Assembly: GCA_030536555.1 (NCBI GenBank)
Contig: JAUNPU010000002.1
Coordinates: forward strand, 62,001-126,000
Source: Eubacteriales bacterium
GTDB taxonomy: Bacteria; Bacillota; Clostridia; Lachnospirales; Lachnospiraceae
Reading direction: 5' to 3'
Length of the DNA stretch: 64,000 nucleotides
The notes below the pieces were generated by a model. The model had not been told where the DNA came from, searched no databases, and saw nothing but the letters and a program-made list of their open reading frames with translations. Within the stretch, counting starts at the first letter, position 1. The number at the start of each line of letters is the position of its first letter. Of this stretch, positions 33,093 to 42,100 are shown piece after piece. A program made the translations under genes and the position numbers.

Positions 33093-34142
33093 ATGGCTGA
33101 GAAGATGTTGACGGTGGAAGACCTGGAAATCAAGTTTACACTTCGCGGGAAGACCTTAAATGCCATTCGCGGAATCTCTCTGGAACTGTATAAGGGAGAG
33201 ATTCTGGCGATTGTAGGAGAATCCGGAAGTGGAAAATCCGTGTTCACCAAGTCCTTCATGGGTCTTTTGGACCAGAACGGCAGGGTCACCGGAGGAAGCG
33301 TGATGTATTACGGAGCCGATGACGGGAAACCGGTGGAGCTGACGGCTCTGAAAAAAGAAAAAGAGTGGTATAAAATCCGCGGTCATGAGATTGCCATGAT
33401 CATGCAGGATCCGATGACCAGCTTAAATCCGCTGAAGACCATCGGTGACCAGATCATGGAGGCCGTGCTGCTTCACCAGAAGCTGAATCGGGCTGAGGCA
33501 AGGAAGAAGACTCTGGACTACTTAAGCGATGTGGGAATTCAGGATCCGGAGCGCCGGTTTGGCCAGTATCCCCATGAATTTTCCGGCGGTATGCGCCAGA
33601 GGGTGGTCATTGCCATCGCCATCGCCTGCTCCCCGCAGATTCTGATTTGCGACGAGCCGACCACAGCGCTGGATGTGACCATTCAGGCGCAGATTCTGGA
33701 TCTGCTGAAGGAGCTTCGGCACAAATACAAACTGTCCATCATCCTGATCACCCACGATCTGGGTGTGGTGGCAAACATTGCAGACCGGGTGGCGGTGATG
33801 TACGCCGGGGATATTGTTGAGATTGGAACCAGCGAGGATATCTTCTACGACCCGCGGCACCCGTATACCTGGGCGCTTCTGTCGTCACTTCCGCAGGTAG
33901 GTGTGAAGGGCACGGATTTGTTCTCTATTCCGGGGACACCGCCGAACCTCTTCACCCCGGTGCAGGGAGACGCGTTTGCGCCGAGAAATCCACGGGCTTT
34001 AAAGATTGATTTTCTGGAGAAACCGCCGTATTTTGAGGTTTCTCCCACGCATAAGGCGAAGACCTGGCTTTTGGATCCGCGGGCGCCCAAGGTAGAACCG
34101 CCGGCGGTGGTGGAAAAAATCCGGAACGGAGGTCTGATTTGA
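33093..34142 (+). CDS. oppD: Oligopeptide ABC transporter ATPase, OppD type
   Basis: A 349-residue ATPase: Walker A GESGSGKS (residues 42-49), signature FSGGMRQR, Walker [13 protein letters not shown] and the C-terminal oligopeptide domain ([27 protein letters not shown]). The cysteines that normally line this last loop (CPFAPRC pattern) are replaced by Ala, Asn and others, so no iron-sulfur cluster can form there. AGGAGGACGCC precedes ATG 33093. Confidence 0.93.
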   Translation: MAEKMLTVEDLEIKFTLRGKTLNAIRGISLELYKGEILAIVGESGSGKSVFTKSFMGLLDQNGRVTGGSVMYYGADDGKPVELTALKKEKEWYKIRGHEIAMIMQDPMTSLNPLKTIGDQIMEAVLLHQKLNRAEARKKTLDYLSDVGIQDPERRFGQYPHEFSGGMRQRVVIAIAIACSPQILICDEPTTALDVTIQAQILDLLKELRHKYKLSIILITHDLGVVANIADRVAVMYAGDIVEIGTSEDIFYDPRHPYTWALLSSLPQVGVKGTDLFSIPGTPPNLFTPVQGDAFAPRNPRALKIDFLEKPPYFEVSPTHKAKTWLLDPRAPKVEPPAVVEKIRNGGLI

Positions 34143-35059
34143 TGGAGAGAGAAGTGCTGCTGGAGGTCAAAGATCTGGACGTGACCTTCGGAGAACGAAA
34201 GAAACAGTACGAAGCAGTAAAAAAAGTGAATTTCAAGATTTATAAAGGGGAGATCTTCGGTCTGGTGGGTGAGTCCGGTTCCGGAAAGACCACCATCGGT
34301 CGTGCCATTATGCGGATTGTTCCCTCCGCCGGCGGCGACATTATCTACAAAGGAGAGAAAATCAACGGTCGTATTTCCCCGGAGCTGGACCGGAAAGTTA
34401 TCAAAGAGATCCAGATGATATTCCAGGACCCGCAGGCGTCATTAAATGAACGGGCGAAAGTGGACTATATCATCAGCGAGGGCCTTTTGAATATTGAAAA
34501 GGGCATCAGCGAAGCGGAGCGCAAGACCCGGGTCGAGCAGGCACTTCGGGATGTGGGACTTCTGCCGGAATTTGCCAGCCGTTTCCCCCACGAATTTTCC
34601 GGAGGACAGAGGCAGCGAATCGGGATAGCGCGGGCGCTGATCATGAATCCGGAATTTGTCATTGCCGACGAGCCGATCTCGGCGCTGGATGTGTCAGTGC
34701 GGGCTCAGGTACTGAATCTTCTGTCGGACATGCAGAAGAAGCGGCAGATCACCTACCTGTTCATTGCCCATGATCTGTCGGTGATGCGGTTTATCACGGA
34801 TCGGATTGCGGTGATTCATAAGGGAAGAATCCTGGAGATGGCGGAGACAGAGGAGCTGATTGCCCATGCCATCCACCCCTATACCCGCGCCCTTTTGTCG
34901 GCAATTCCCATGCCGGATCCAAGGCATGAGCGGCAGAAAAAGCTGCTGGTCTATGATCCGGATATGCATGATTACAGGTCGGAGCAGCCGGAATGGCTGG
35001 AGCTTCGCCCGAACCACTTCGTGCTTGCCAGCCAGAGGGAGGCAAAGGAGTGGATGTAA
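34142..35059 (+). CDS. oppF: Oligopeptide ABC transporter ATPase, OppF type
   Basis: A 305-residue ATPase with Walker A GESGSGKT, signature [15 protein letters not shown] and Walker [19 protein letters not shown]. The ATG at 34142 shares one base with the oppD stop (TGATG) and has GGAGG nine bases upstream; a TTG at 34139 is less likely. The C-terminus ends without the full OppF extension. It forms a heterodimer with the OppD-type subunit. Confidence 0.92.
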   Translation: MEREVLLEVKDLDVTFGERKKQYEAVKKVNFKIYKGEIFGLVGESGSGKTTIGRAIMRIVPSAGGDIIYKGEKINGRISPELDRKVIKEIQMIFQDPQASLNERAKVDYIISEGLLNIEKGISEAERKTRVEQALRDVGLLPEFASRFPHEFSGGQRQRIGIARALIMNPEFVIADEPISALDVSVRAQVLNLLSDMQKKRQITYLFIAHDLSVMRFITDRIAVIHKGRILEMAETEELIAHAIHPYTRALLSAIPMPDPRHERQKKLLVYDPDMHDYRSEQPEWLELRPNHFVLASQREAKEWM

Positions 35060-35085
35060 CAGTCAGAGAATACGGGGGATTCGAT

Positions 35086-35970
35086 ATGGAATTTGCAGTT
35101 GTAAAGAAGCCGGTGAGCACCATCTATGAGATTCCGGCGGAAGTGAAAGCGTGGAAGGGACAGACGGTGTCCGCCATTGCAGACGAGGGGCTGTGCGGGA
35201 TGCTTCTGGAGGTGACCGGGGTAGAAGAGCAGGGCTTTTTGCCGGTGCGGACCTGTTACGGATATACAGGGTATCTTCGGACAGAAGAGGTGCTGCTTAT
35301 GGATCGGGAGGCAGCTATGGCATGGGAAGGATCCGCTCTTTTTGTGGTATGCGGGTTCTGCGTGGATGTGGTTTCCCTGCCGGGAGTTCGGGGCGTCCGT
35401 CTGGATACCCTGTTCATGGGCTGTCTGATCGAGGTGCTTTGTATGGAGTCGGAGAATGCCGGATGGGCAAAGGTGCGTCTTGCAGATGGACGGGAAGGAT
35501 ATATGAGAAATCAGTATCTGCGGGAGAAGAAGTTCTCTCAGGCAGGTGTCTGGACCGGAAAGCCGGAGCAGAGAGAGGTGGAAAATGAGGCACAGTTTCG
35601 CCGTGATGTGGTGGAGACGGCCAGAATGTATCTGGGGACTCAGTATCGCTGGGGCGGAAAGAGCACAGCCGGTATCGACTGCTCCGGTCTTACGTCTGCC
35701 AGTTATCTGATGAATGGAATCCTCACGTATCGGGATGCTGAGATTGTGGAGGGATATCCGGTTCACCAGATCGCGCCGGAGGACAAAAAGCCAGGCGACC
35801 TTCTGTACTTTCCGGGTCACATTGCCATGTACATGGGAGATGGGCTTTACATTCATTCCACAGGAAAAGTGGGAAGCGGCGGGGTGGTGGTGAACAGCCT
35901 GTGTCCGGACAGTGAGTGGTATCGCCAGGATCTGGCGGACAGCTTATACGCCGTGGGCAGTATTTTCTAA
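35086..35970 (+). CDS. Cytosolic NlpC/P60 endopeptidase, YkfC-like
   Basis: A 294-residue protein with two N-terminal SH3-like domains (about residues 20-75 and 85-150) and a C-terminal NlpC/P60 domain. The catalytic Cys lies in IDCSGLTSASY and the His in PGHIAMYMGDG. ATG 35086 follows CGGGGGATTCG. No signal peptide is present. The family includes B. subtilis YkfC, which cuts the gamma-D-Glu-diamino acid bond of imported murein peptides and releases L-Ala-D-Glu, the substrate of the epimerase encoded upstream. This is the best functional evidence for the locus. Confidence 0.9.
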   Translation: MEFAVVKKPVSTIYEIPAEVKAWKGQTVSAIADEGLCGMLLEVTGVEEQGFLPVRTCYGYTGYLRTEEVLLMDREAAMAWEGSALFVVCGFCVDVVSLPGVRGVRLDTLFMGCLIEVLCMESENAGWAKVRLADGREGYMRNQYLREKKFSQAGVWTGKPEQREVENEAQFRRDVVETARMYLGTQYRWGGKSTAGIDCSGLTSASYLMNGILTYRDAEIVEGYPVHQIAPEDKKPGDLLYFPGHIAMYMGDGLYIHSTGKVGSGGVVVNSLCPDSEWYRQDLADSLYAVGSIF

Positions 35971-35982
35971 AGGAGAACAGGG

Positions 35983-36828
35983 ATGGACGCAAGACTTACA
36001 TTGGAAAAACGGATTGAGGCAGAACTGAAGAGCTATGACGGAACCATGTGCCTGTACGCAGACGATTTCCACGGCAATATCATCTCCATAGGAGCTGACG
36101 AGAAGTTTGAGACAGCCAGCACAGTGAAGCTTTATATTCTTGCCACGCTGTTCGATGAGGCAGAAAAAGGAAACAAGAGTCTGGAGGAGCTGCTGACCTA
36201 CCGGCAGGAGCACGTGGTGGACGGCAGCGGCGTGCTGTGCGCACTGGAGCCGGGCGTCGTGCTGCGTGCCAAAGATGTGGCAACTCTTATGATTATTGTC
36301 AGCGACAACATTGCTACCAATATCATGATCGACTATCTGGGGCTGGATACCATCAATGCCTGCATACAGAGGCTGGGCTGCAGGGATACGGTACTTCACA
36401 ATCCCATTCATTTTGACCGGTACGAGAAGCTGGGAACCACTACACCCAGGGATTATGCCGGCATGTATACCCGTCTGGCGGCTGGAACGCTGATCAGCCC
36501 CAAAGCCGATGCCGGTATGGTGGAGATCTTGAAAAAGCAGCATTATAACAGTATGATTACCAAAGATTTTCCGCCGGTTTACATGGACAGCGACAACACC
36601 GATGATATTCTGGTGCAGGTGGCATCCAAAAGCGGGAGCATGGACGCCTGCCGCAATGACGGTGGTATCATCTACACGCCCTACGGCCCCTATGTGCTGG
36701 TCATGCTGAACAAGAACTTCAGCGACGCCATGTATTATCCGGCTCATCCGGCCACCATGTTCGGAGCGAAGGTCAGCCGGATGCTTCTGGATCAGTTCCT
36801 GGCTCTGGAAGGACGGTTTCAATTATAA
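35983..36828 (+). CDS. Second cytosolic class A beta-lactamase-like serine hydrolase
   Basis: A 281-residue enzyme of the same superfamily as the one at 27099 but clearly diverged. Motifs: Ser46-x-x-Lys49 (ASTVKLY), SDN (IIVSDNIATN) and a KSG triad (SKSGSMD). No signal peptide. AAAGGAGAACAGGG precedes ATG 35983. It begins 12 bases after the NlpC/P60 gene. Together with that gene it may process the remaining part of imported muropeptides; D,D- or L,D-bond specificity cannot be read. Confidence 0.8.
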   Translation: MDARLTLEKRIEAELKSYDGTMCLYADDFHGNIISIGADEKFETASTVKLYILATLFDEAEKGNKSLEELLTYRQEHVVDGSGVLCALEPGVVLRAKDVATLMIIVSDNIATNIMIDYLGLDTINACIQRLGCRDTVLHNPIHFDRYEKLGTTTPRDYAGMYTRLAAGTLISPKADAGMVEILKKQHYNSMITKDFPPVYMDSDNTDDILVQVASKSGSMDACRNDGGIIYTPYGPYVLVMLNKNFSDAMYYPAHPATMFGAKVSRMLLDQFLALEGRFQL

Positions 36829-36882
36829 AAAAAATATTGAAACAGGGGCTTTCTTTTTTGCCAAAATAGTGTATAATAGTTT

Positions 36883-36975
36883 CATAAGTTTTCTTGGTGA
36901 GGTCCTGTATCCGGGACCTCACATCCAAAGAATTATCTTTTAACAAGTTCAGTAGTTTTATCAGGAATTTTCATA
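36883..36975 (+). repeat. Dispersed hairpin element, copy 2
   Basis: GTGAGGTCC / GGACCTCAC with the same TGTATCC loop, then GAATTATCTTTTAACAAGTTC, matches the element at 20832. A TATAAT at 36872-36877 lies just upstream, so transcription would begin almost exactly at the element's first base. It would form the 5' leader of the signal peptidase operon. Confidence 0.75.
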
Positions 36976-37058
36976 CGAATTTTTCCAAACAGCAGTATCA
37001 AAGAGAATTTTGCAGATCGTATTTACGCAGCAACTGGAATGATGGTGGTATTAACGGT

Positions 37059-37535
37059 ATGAAATCTATAATTACAGGAATCCGTGCACTGATTACGGCG
37101 GTGACTCTGACTGTGACTCTCACAGCGGCAGTGTTCACAGTGCCGAGGGTGTTCGGATACAGACCTTACATTGTAAGCTCCGGGTCCATGGAACCGACGA
37201 TCCATACCGGTGCAGTGGTGTTTATCGATACGAAGGACACGGACGTTGAGAAGGGCGATGTCATTGCGTATCAGATGGAGACCGCGGACATTACGGTTAC
37301 TCATCGAATCAGCGGGATTGATGAGAAAACCGGTGATTTTATCACAAAGGGCGACGCCAATCACATGGAAGACCTGACTCCGGTCAGAAGAGAACAGATC
37401 ATCGGGACCTGCGGATTTCAGATTCCCATGGCAGGGTTTCTGATGGCAGGGCTGGACAGGAAGCTTCTGGTGGTTGTGGCAGGCTGGCTGGTGTTTCTCA
37501 ATGTACTGAGCACCGTGCTTGAACGTATCGTTTGA
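37059..37535 (+). CDS. SipW-type signal peptidase I
   Basis: A 158-residue signal peptidase of the ER/archaeal (SipW) type with a Ser-His rather than Ser-Lys dyad: Ser43 in VSSGSMEPT and His82 in TVTHRISG. One helix lies at the N-terminus and one at the C-terminus (LLVVVAGWLVFLNVL). The upstream in-frame GTG at 36894 is rejected because it would translate the leader element. It is predicted to cleave the camelysin-type proteins encoded next, as SipW does for TasA in B. subtilis. Confidence 0.9.
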   Translation: MKSIITGIRALITAVTLTVTLTAAVFTVPRVFGYRPYIVSSGSMEPTIHTGAVVFIDTKDTDVEKGDVIAYQMETADITVTHRISGIDEKTGDFITKGDANHMEDLTPVRREQIIGTCGFQIPMAGFLMAGLDRKLLVVVAGWLVFLNVLSTVLERIV

Positions 37536-37673
37536 TATGGCAGCAGGCTTTCGTACTGAAGGCTTTCGTATGATGCGGAAATACCCGGGAAATTCTGCAG
37601 AGTACAGAATAAATCAACAAAACTGTCAGAAAACAGGCAGTTACAGCAAACAGGAAAGGAGAGCGGGAGTTCA

Positions 37674-38408
37674 TTGCTGCGGGAGATTCCTGCGACAGAC
37701 AGTATGAGGAAAAACAGAAATATGGTATTGACGATGGCGGCTTGTGCGCTGCTTGGTGCGATGGCGCTGGGAGGAACGATGGCGTATCTTACGGATCAGG
37801 GAAGTGTGACCAATACCTTCACAGTGGGTCAGGTGCAGATCGACCTGACAGAGCCGGATTATCCAGGAAACGGGACTCCGGATGTGGAGCATCTGGTTCC
37901 AAATGAGGAGGTGGCGAAGAATCCGCTGGTGACGAACACCGGGACCAATGATGCGGTCGTATTTATGACTGTGGAGGTGCCGCGTGCCAATGTGACGCTG
38001 ACTGCCGATGACGGGACCAAAGGGACGAAGAAGATTCAGGACCTGTTCTGGCTGAAGGATACGGCTGATCTTCCGTCTGCACATGAGAATCATTTTGATG
38101 GCGGATGGATGGAGCTGGGCGATAAGGGAAGTGTCAGTGATACGGTCAGCAGGTATGTCTTTGCCTATCGGACTGCCGTTGCGCAGGGGGAGCAGACGGA
38201 AGCTCTGTTTGATAAGGTTCAGCTGAAGAATGTCATCGAGAATGAGCTGACGGCAGGTGCGACTCAGAATGTGGAGGTCAGAGCCTATGCGATTCAGGCA
38301 GGGGAGATTCTGGGCACAGACGGGACAAACCTGACGGACAGTCTGACGGAAGCCAGCCTGAATGCCATTTATGACATCTACTTCCGCCAGAATGCAGACG
38401 TGACCTGA
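37674..38408 (+). CDS. Camelysin/TasA-type SipW substrate
   Basis: A 244-residue exported protein, started at TTG 37674 (AAAGGAGAGCGGGAG upstream) or ATG 37704. The signal region NMVLTMAACALLGAMALGGTMAYLTDQGSVTNTFTVG is the SipW-dependent signature, with cleavage expected before the YLTD segment. The mature domain (VQIDLTEPDYPGNG ... NPLVTNTGTNDAVVFMTVEVP) is a beta-sandwich of the TasA/camelysin fold. Relatives form extracellular fibres or are surface metalloproteases; no zinc motif is visible here, so a fibre role is more likely. Confidence 0.85.
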   Translation: MLREIPATDSMRKNRNMVLTMAACALLGAMALGGTMAYLTDQGSVTNTFTVGQVQIDLTEPDYPGNGTPDVEHLVPNEEVAKNPLVTNTGTNDAVVFMTVEVPRANVTLTADDGTKGTKKIQDLFWLKDTADLPSAHENHFDGGWMELGDKGSVSDTVSRYVFAYRTAVAQGEQTEALFDKVQLKNVIENELTAGATQNVEVRAYAIQAGEILGTDGTNLTDSLTEASLNAIYDIYFRQNADVT

Positions 38409-38411
38409 AGG

Positions 38412-38579
38412 ATGGTCAGGACAGGGGGCGTATGGTCCGGCATACCGGAAAGACTTCCGGATCTGGGAGATGCCGGACACGGCATCGAGGGGATGATGAA
38501 TCTGTGCCTGTCGGGCATGGGAATCCTGCTGGTGACAGGCAGCAGAAAGAGAGGGATGCAGGGTGAGAATAATCGCTGA
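38412..38579 (+). CDS. Small frame resembling a wall-sorting signal
   Basis: A 55-residue frame overlapping the next start. It contains LPDLGDAGHGIEGMMNLCLSGMGILLVTGSRKRG: a rough LPxxG, a hydrophobic stretch and a positive end, the layout of a sortase signal. No clear ribosome site precedes it. It may be the orphaned 3' end of a surface protein or chance. Confidence 0.35.
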   Translation: MVRTGGVWSGIPERLPDLGDAGHGIEGMMNLCLSGMGILLVTGSRKRGMQGENNR

Positions 38580-39171
38580 ACACAGAAAATGGCTTCTGAC
38601 TGTATTTGGCGCCCTCTTTCTCCTGACGGGAACGGTGTCTGCCTATATGACATATCGTCAGAGTGTACACAACGGATTTACAGTCGGCGGGAATACCATT
38701 GCGGTGACAGAGGATTATGCTCCGCCGGAGGAGATGAAGGCAGGGGAGAACCGATACAGGAAGGTGGTTCAGGTGAGAAATACCGGGACCGTCCCCTGCT
38801 ATGTCCGGATGTTTGTGGGATTTTCTGACGGAGATGTGGAAGACTGCTCACAGCTGTCGGCAGATGGAAATCTATATTATCCAATTATGGAGTATACAGA
38901 CCATCTGCCGAAAGGCTGGGTGTATACTTCCAGAGAGGAGGATCCTCTGAACGGAGGCTATTATTACTATACGGAGGCGGTGGAGCCGGGGCAGAATACG
39001 GTGCCGCTGTTTGCAATGGTCAGCACCCGGTTTAAGAAGGCAGAGGATGTGAGGGACTATGAGATTTTCATTTACGGAGAATCGGTGCAGGTGCTGGATC
39101 TGGATGGGGTTCCGTTTACCGGAGCGGAGCCGTGGAGGCAGGCATGGACACAGTTTCTGGAAAGGAGATAG
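38563..39171 (+). CDS. Second SipW-dependent exported protein
   Basis: A 202-residue protein that starts at GTG 38563 after GAGGGATGCAG. The signal region LLTVFGALFLLTGTVSAYMTYRQSVHNGFTVGGNTI is again of the SipW type. The mature part (VVQVRNTGTVPCYVRMFVGFSDGDV) shows the 'V-x-N-T-G-x-x-x-x-Y-V-R' strand pair of camelysin proteins. It may be a minor subunit or anchor for the fibre protein. Confidence 0.8.
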   Translation: MRIIAEHRKWLLTVFGALFLLTGTVSAYMTYRQSVHNGFTVGGNTIAVTEDYAPPEEMKAGENRYRKVVQVRNTGTVPCYVRMFVGFSDGDVEDCSQLSADGNLYYPIMEYTDHLPKGWVYTSREEDPLNGGYYYYTEAVEPGQNTVPLFAMVSTRFKKAEDVRDYEIFIYGESVQVLDLDGVPFTGAEPWRQAWTQFLERR

Positions 39172-39174
39172 GGC

Positions 39175-42100
39175 GTGAGGAGAGGCAAAGGAAGGGGAAG
39201 GCGGCTGCTGGCGCTGTGGCTGTGCCTGGTCATGCTTGTGGTCCGTGTTCCGGCGCTGTCATTTGCGGAAGAAGCGTATTCCGGTTATCTGGATGGCTGG
39301 AGCGTGGAGTGCGTGTGGGCGGATCTGAACCCGGATTATGTGTGGAATGCGTCCGGTGATGAGGAGCGGCAGCCGAAGCTTATGTTTACCTATCGGCTGG
39401 AACAGGCAGGCAGGGACTATCCGGCTGGAAGTCTGTCTGTGACCATACCGGGAATCGGCAGTGCGGTCCGCGGGCAGGTAAAAAAGGCATCGAAGATCGC
39501 GGCAGACAAGGATGGGGCAGAGTGGAGCTATGTCTGGGATTCCCGGCAGGATGTCTACACATTTACCAACAGGTTTGACGTAAAGGCAGGGCAGTCGCTT
39601 TCCGGTGGATTTGAAATGCTGTGGACCATGAAGGCACGGGACTGTACAGACGGGTATACACAGAAGAAGTCTCCGGTGTTTGCAGTGGATGGGGCAGGTG
39701 CGATTACCATGGAGCCGCTGGAATACCGGTTTGGTTCGATGAGGGATCGCTACAGGATGTCATGGAACCGAAGCCGATTGACCGGCGCGCAGGCGGAGAC
39801 AGCGGACCCGGACTATGTGTGGTATCAGTACGGGACCCGGTTTGATGTGGACCGGCTTGCGAGAGGGCTGTACCGGTCGGAGTATTTTGTCAGCGTGGAG
39901 CTTCCGGAGGGAGCGGATTATGGTGATGTAAAGGTCATTCTGGATGGAAGAGACTGTGAACTGGCATCGGACGGAAGCGGAGCATGGGGATTCTTGTCCT
40001 TTCGGGAGCGGGGAGGAGACCTTTCCACGGACATTGCTGCCGGCACGAATCAGTTCCGAATCGGATTCCGCAGGGAAGCTCTGGATGGTCAGCAGGTCAG
40101 CCTTCATGGACATCTGAACCGCTTATATCAGGATGAGACCGACTGGACGGTGCAGGCGGGGGAAAATGAATGCGTCGATGTGGAGGATACGTTTACTGTA
40201 GAAGGGTATGGATTCCAGTATACGGGATATGTCTATCAGGTCAGTAAGTACAGTGAAGGCTATGAAAATATACACAACCACTCGGCACCGAAAGATTACA
40301 CGGACCGGCTCAATGCGGTTTCCCTGTACAGCGGTCAGGTGGTGAAATTCACGCTGAGCGGGCAGGCAAACCGAAGTTACGGGGAAGCGGCAGCGGCGGG
40401 AGTCAGGTACGGGGACAATGAGACCGGAGAAGACATTGACAGGTCAGCAGTCTGCGGGGAGCTGGCGAGTCCGTCGGATTTAGTGAGTTCGGTGGAGCTG
40501 GCGGGTTCGTCAGACTTAGTGAGTTCGGTGGAGCTGGCGAGTTCGTCGGATGTGGCGGATTTGCCGGAGGTGGAAGAAGTTTCAGGTGAAGCTGATGGTT
40601 CGGAGCTGGCAAGTCCGTCGGATATGGAGATTCTGTCTGAGGATGAGCTGGTTCTTGAAACAGATGGAGCCGGGAGGAACGGAATCGGGGAGAATATGAT
40701 GTATTCGCTGATTCTGGGAGACGACAAGCTGGCGGTCTGTCAGAATAACGGCGAGATCCGGGCGCTGGAGGACGAGGAGTATGACGTGGAATCTGTCACG
40801 GTGCCGTCGGATGGCAGGGATTATGATTACCAGGTCTATGGGGCCGGGACGCAGGATACGGATTTTTCAGCCTATGAGCTGATTGGAACCGGCAGCACGG
40901 GAGCGGAGCAGACGTTTCATCTGGATGAAGGCTGCAAGGCGGTCTATGTCCGGGCGAACGGAATCACCGGAAGCTGTCAGCTGCATGTGAATGTGGGAAT
41001 CCGGTTTCATCTTGACTGGGAATCAGAGCAGAAAAAGCCTGTGGAAGAGCGGGTGGATCACGAGGAGCGGGTGATCAACTTTGGATATCTGCGGTCCATG
41101 TATGAGACCGCGGACCAGGGGGAGCAAAAGGACAATGTGGTGGGAGCGGACAGCTATGTGGAAGCATACGGGCGGGAGCTGGCAGAGCGTGACTGGAATA
41201 CTTATGGGGAATATCAGCAGCGGGGCTACTCCCATGTATGGCTGAGAAGTCCGGTTACGGAGGTGAAGGCAGGAACCCTGCTGCAGGATTTTGTGCTGGC
41301 AGGAAGGGACCGGTTTGAGACAAGGATATCCTCCGCAGGGCGCATCCGCGCCGATGAGCAGGGACCGCTGGAGCGATTCTCGCTGTATGCGGTGCTGCCG
41401 GACGGGCTCCGCACAGATCCTGACCGGGATGAGATCGAGATCGGCGGCAGCGGCTTTTTCCTGACGGGAGAAGGGGCTGACGGTCTGCAGGATTATGCAG
41501 CGGTCCGTATGGAGAAGTGGAATGGCAGGGATGTGATTGCGGCGGATTTTGATTTTGCAGGAGCGCCTCTTGACATTAGTCAGCTGACGAGCGTTTATAT
41601 GATCATTCCGGCTTCCTTGATTTACGTGGACTATCTGACATACGGAAACCGGTATGAGGTAACTACTTTTCTGCTGCCCCAGGACGGCGGTCTGGACCGG
41701 ATCAGCGGAGAAGCAGTAACAGCGGATGAGTATGACATTGACGGAGACGGAGTGCTGACGGACCGCATGGCGTACAACATAGCAGGCGCTGTCGTGTCCG
41801 ACGATGTGTCGGAGTGGCGGGGGTACAGCTCAAAGTATGTGAAGAGCAGCTATTCCGGCGGTTACGTTCAGGATACCGTGGCAAAATGCTTCCGTGCCGA
41901 CGGCACAGCAGAGGAGAAAGCCCAGGCGCTGTACTCCTACCGGCTGGACTTAGGGCTGGGTGCCTCCAGTGCCGGGAATATTGTGCTGTATGACCGGATT
42001 GAACAGGGGGCGACAATTGCATTAAATGAGGAGGAACCGGATGCGGTAACGGTGATTCCAAGCGGCTGGCAGGGGGAGTTTCAGCAGGTGGATACCGGAT

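Noticed and set aside
36894..37058. N-terminal extension of the signal peptidase from GTG 36894
   Set aside because: It would translate the repeated hairpin leader, which also occurs at 20832 without being coding. The protein starting at 37059 has the normal SipW length.
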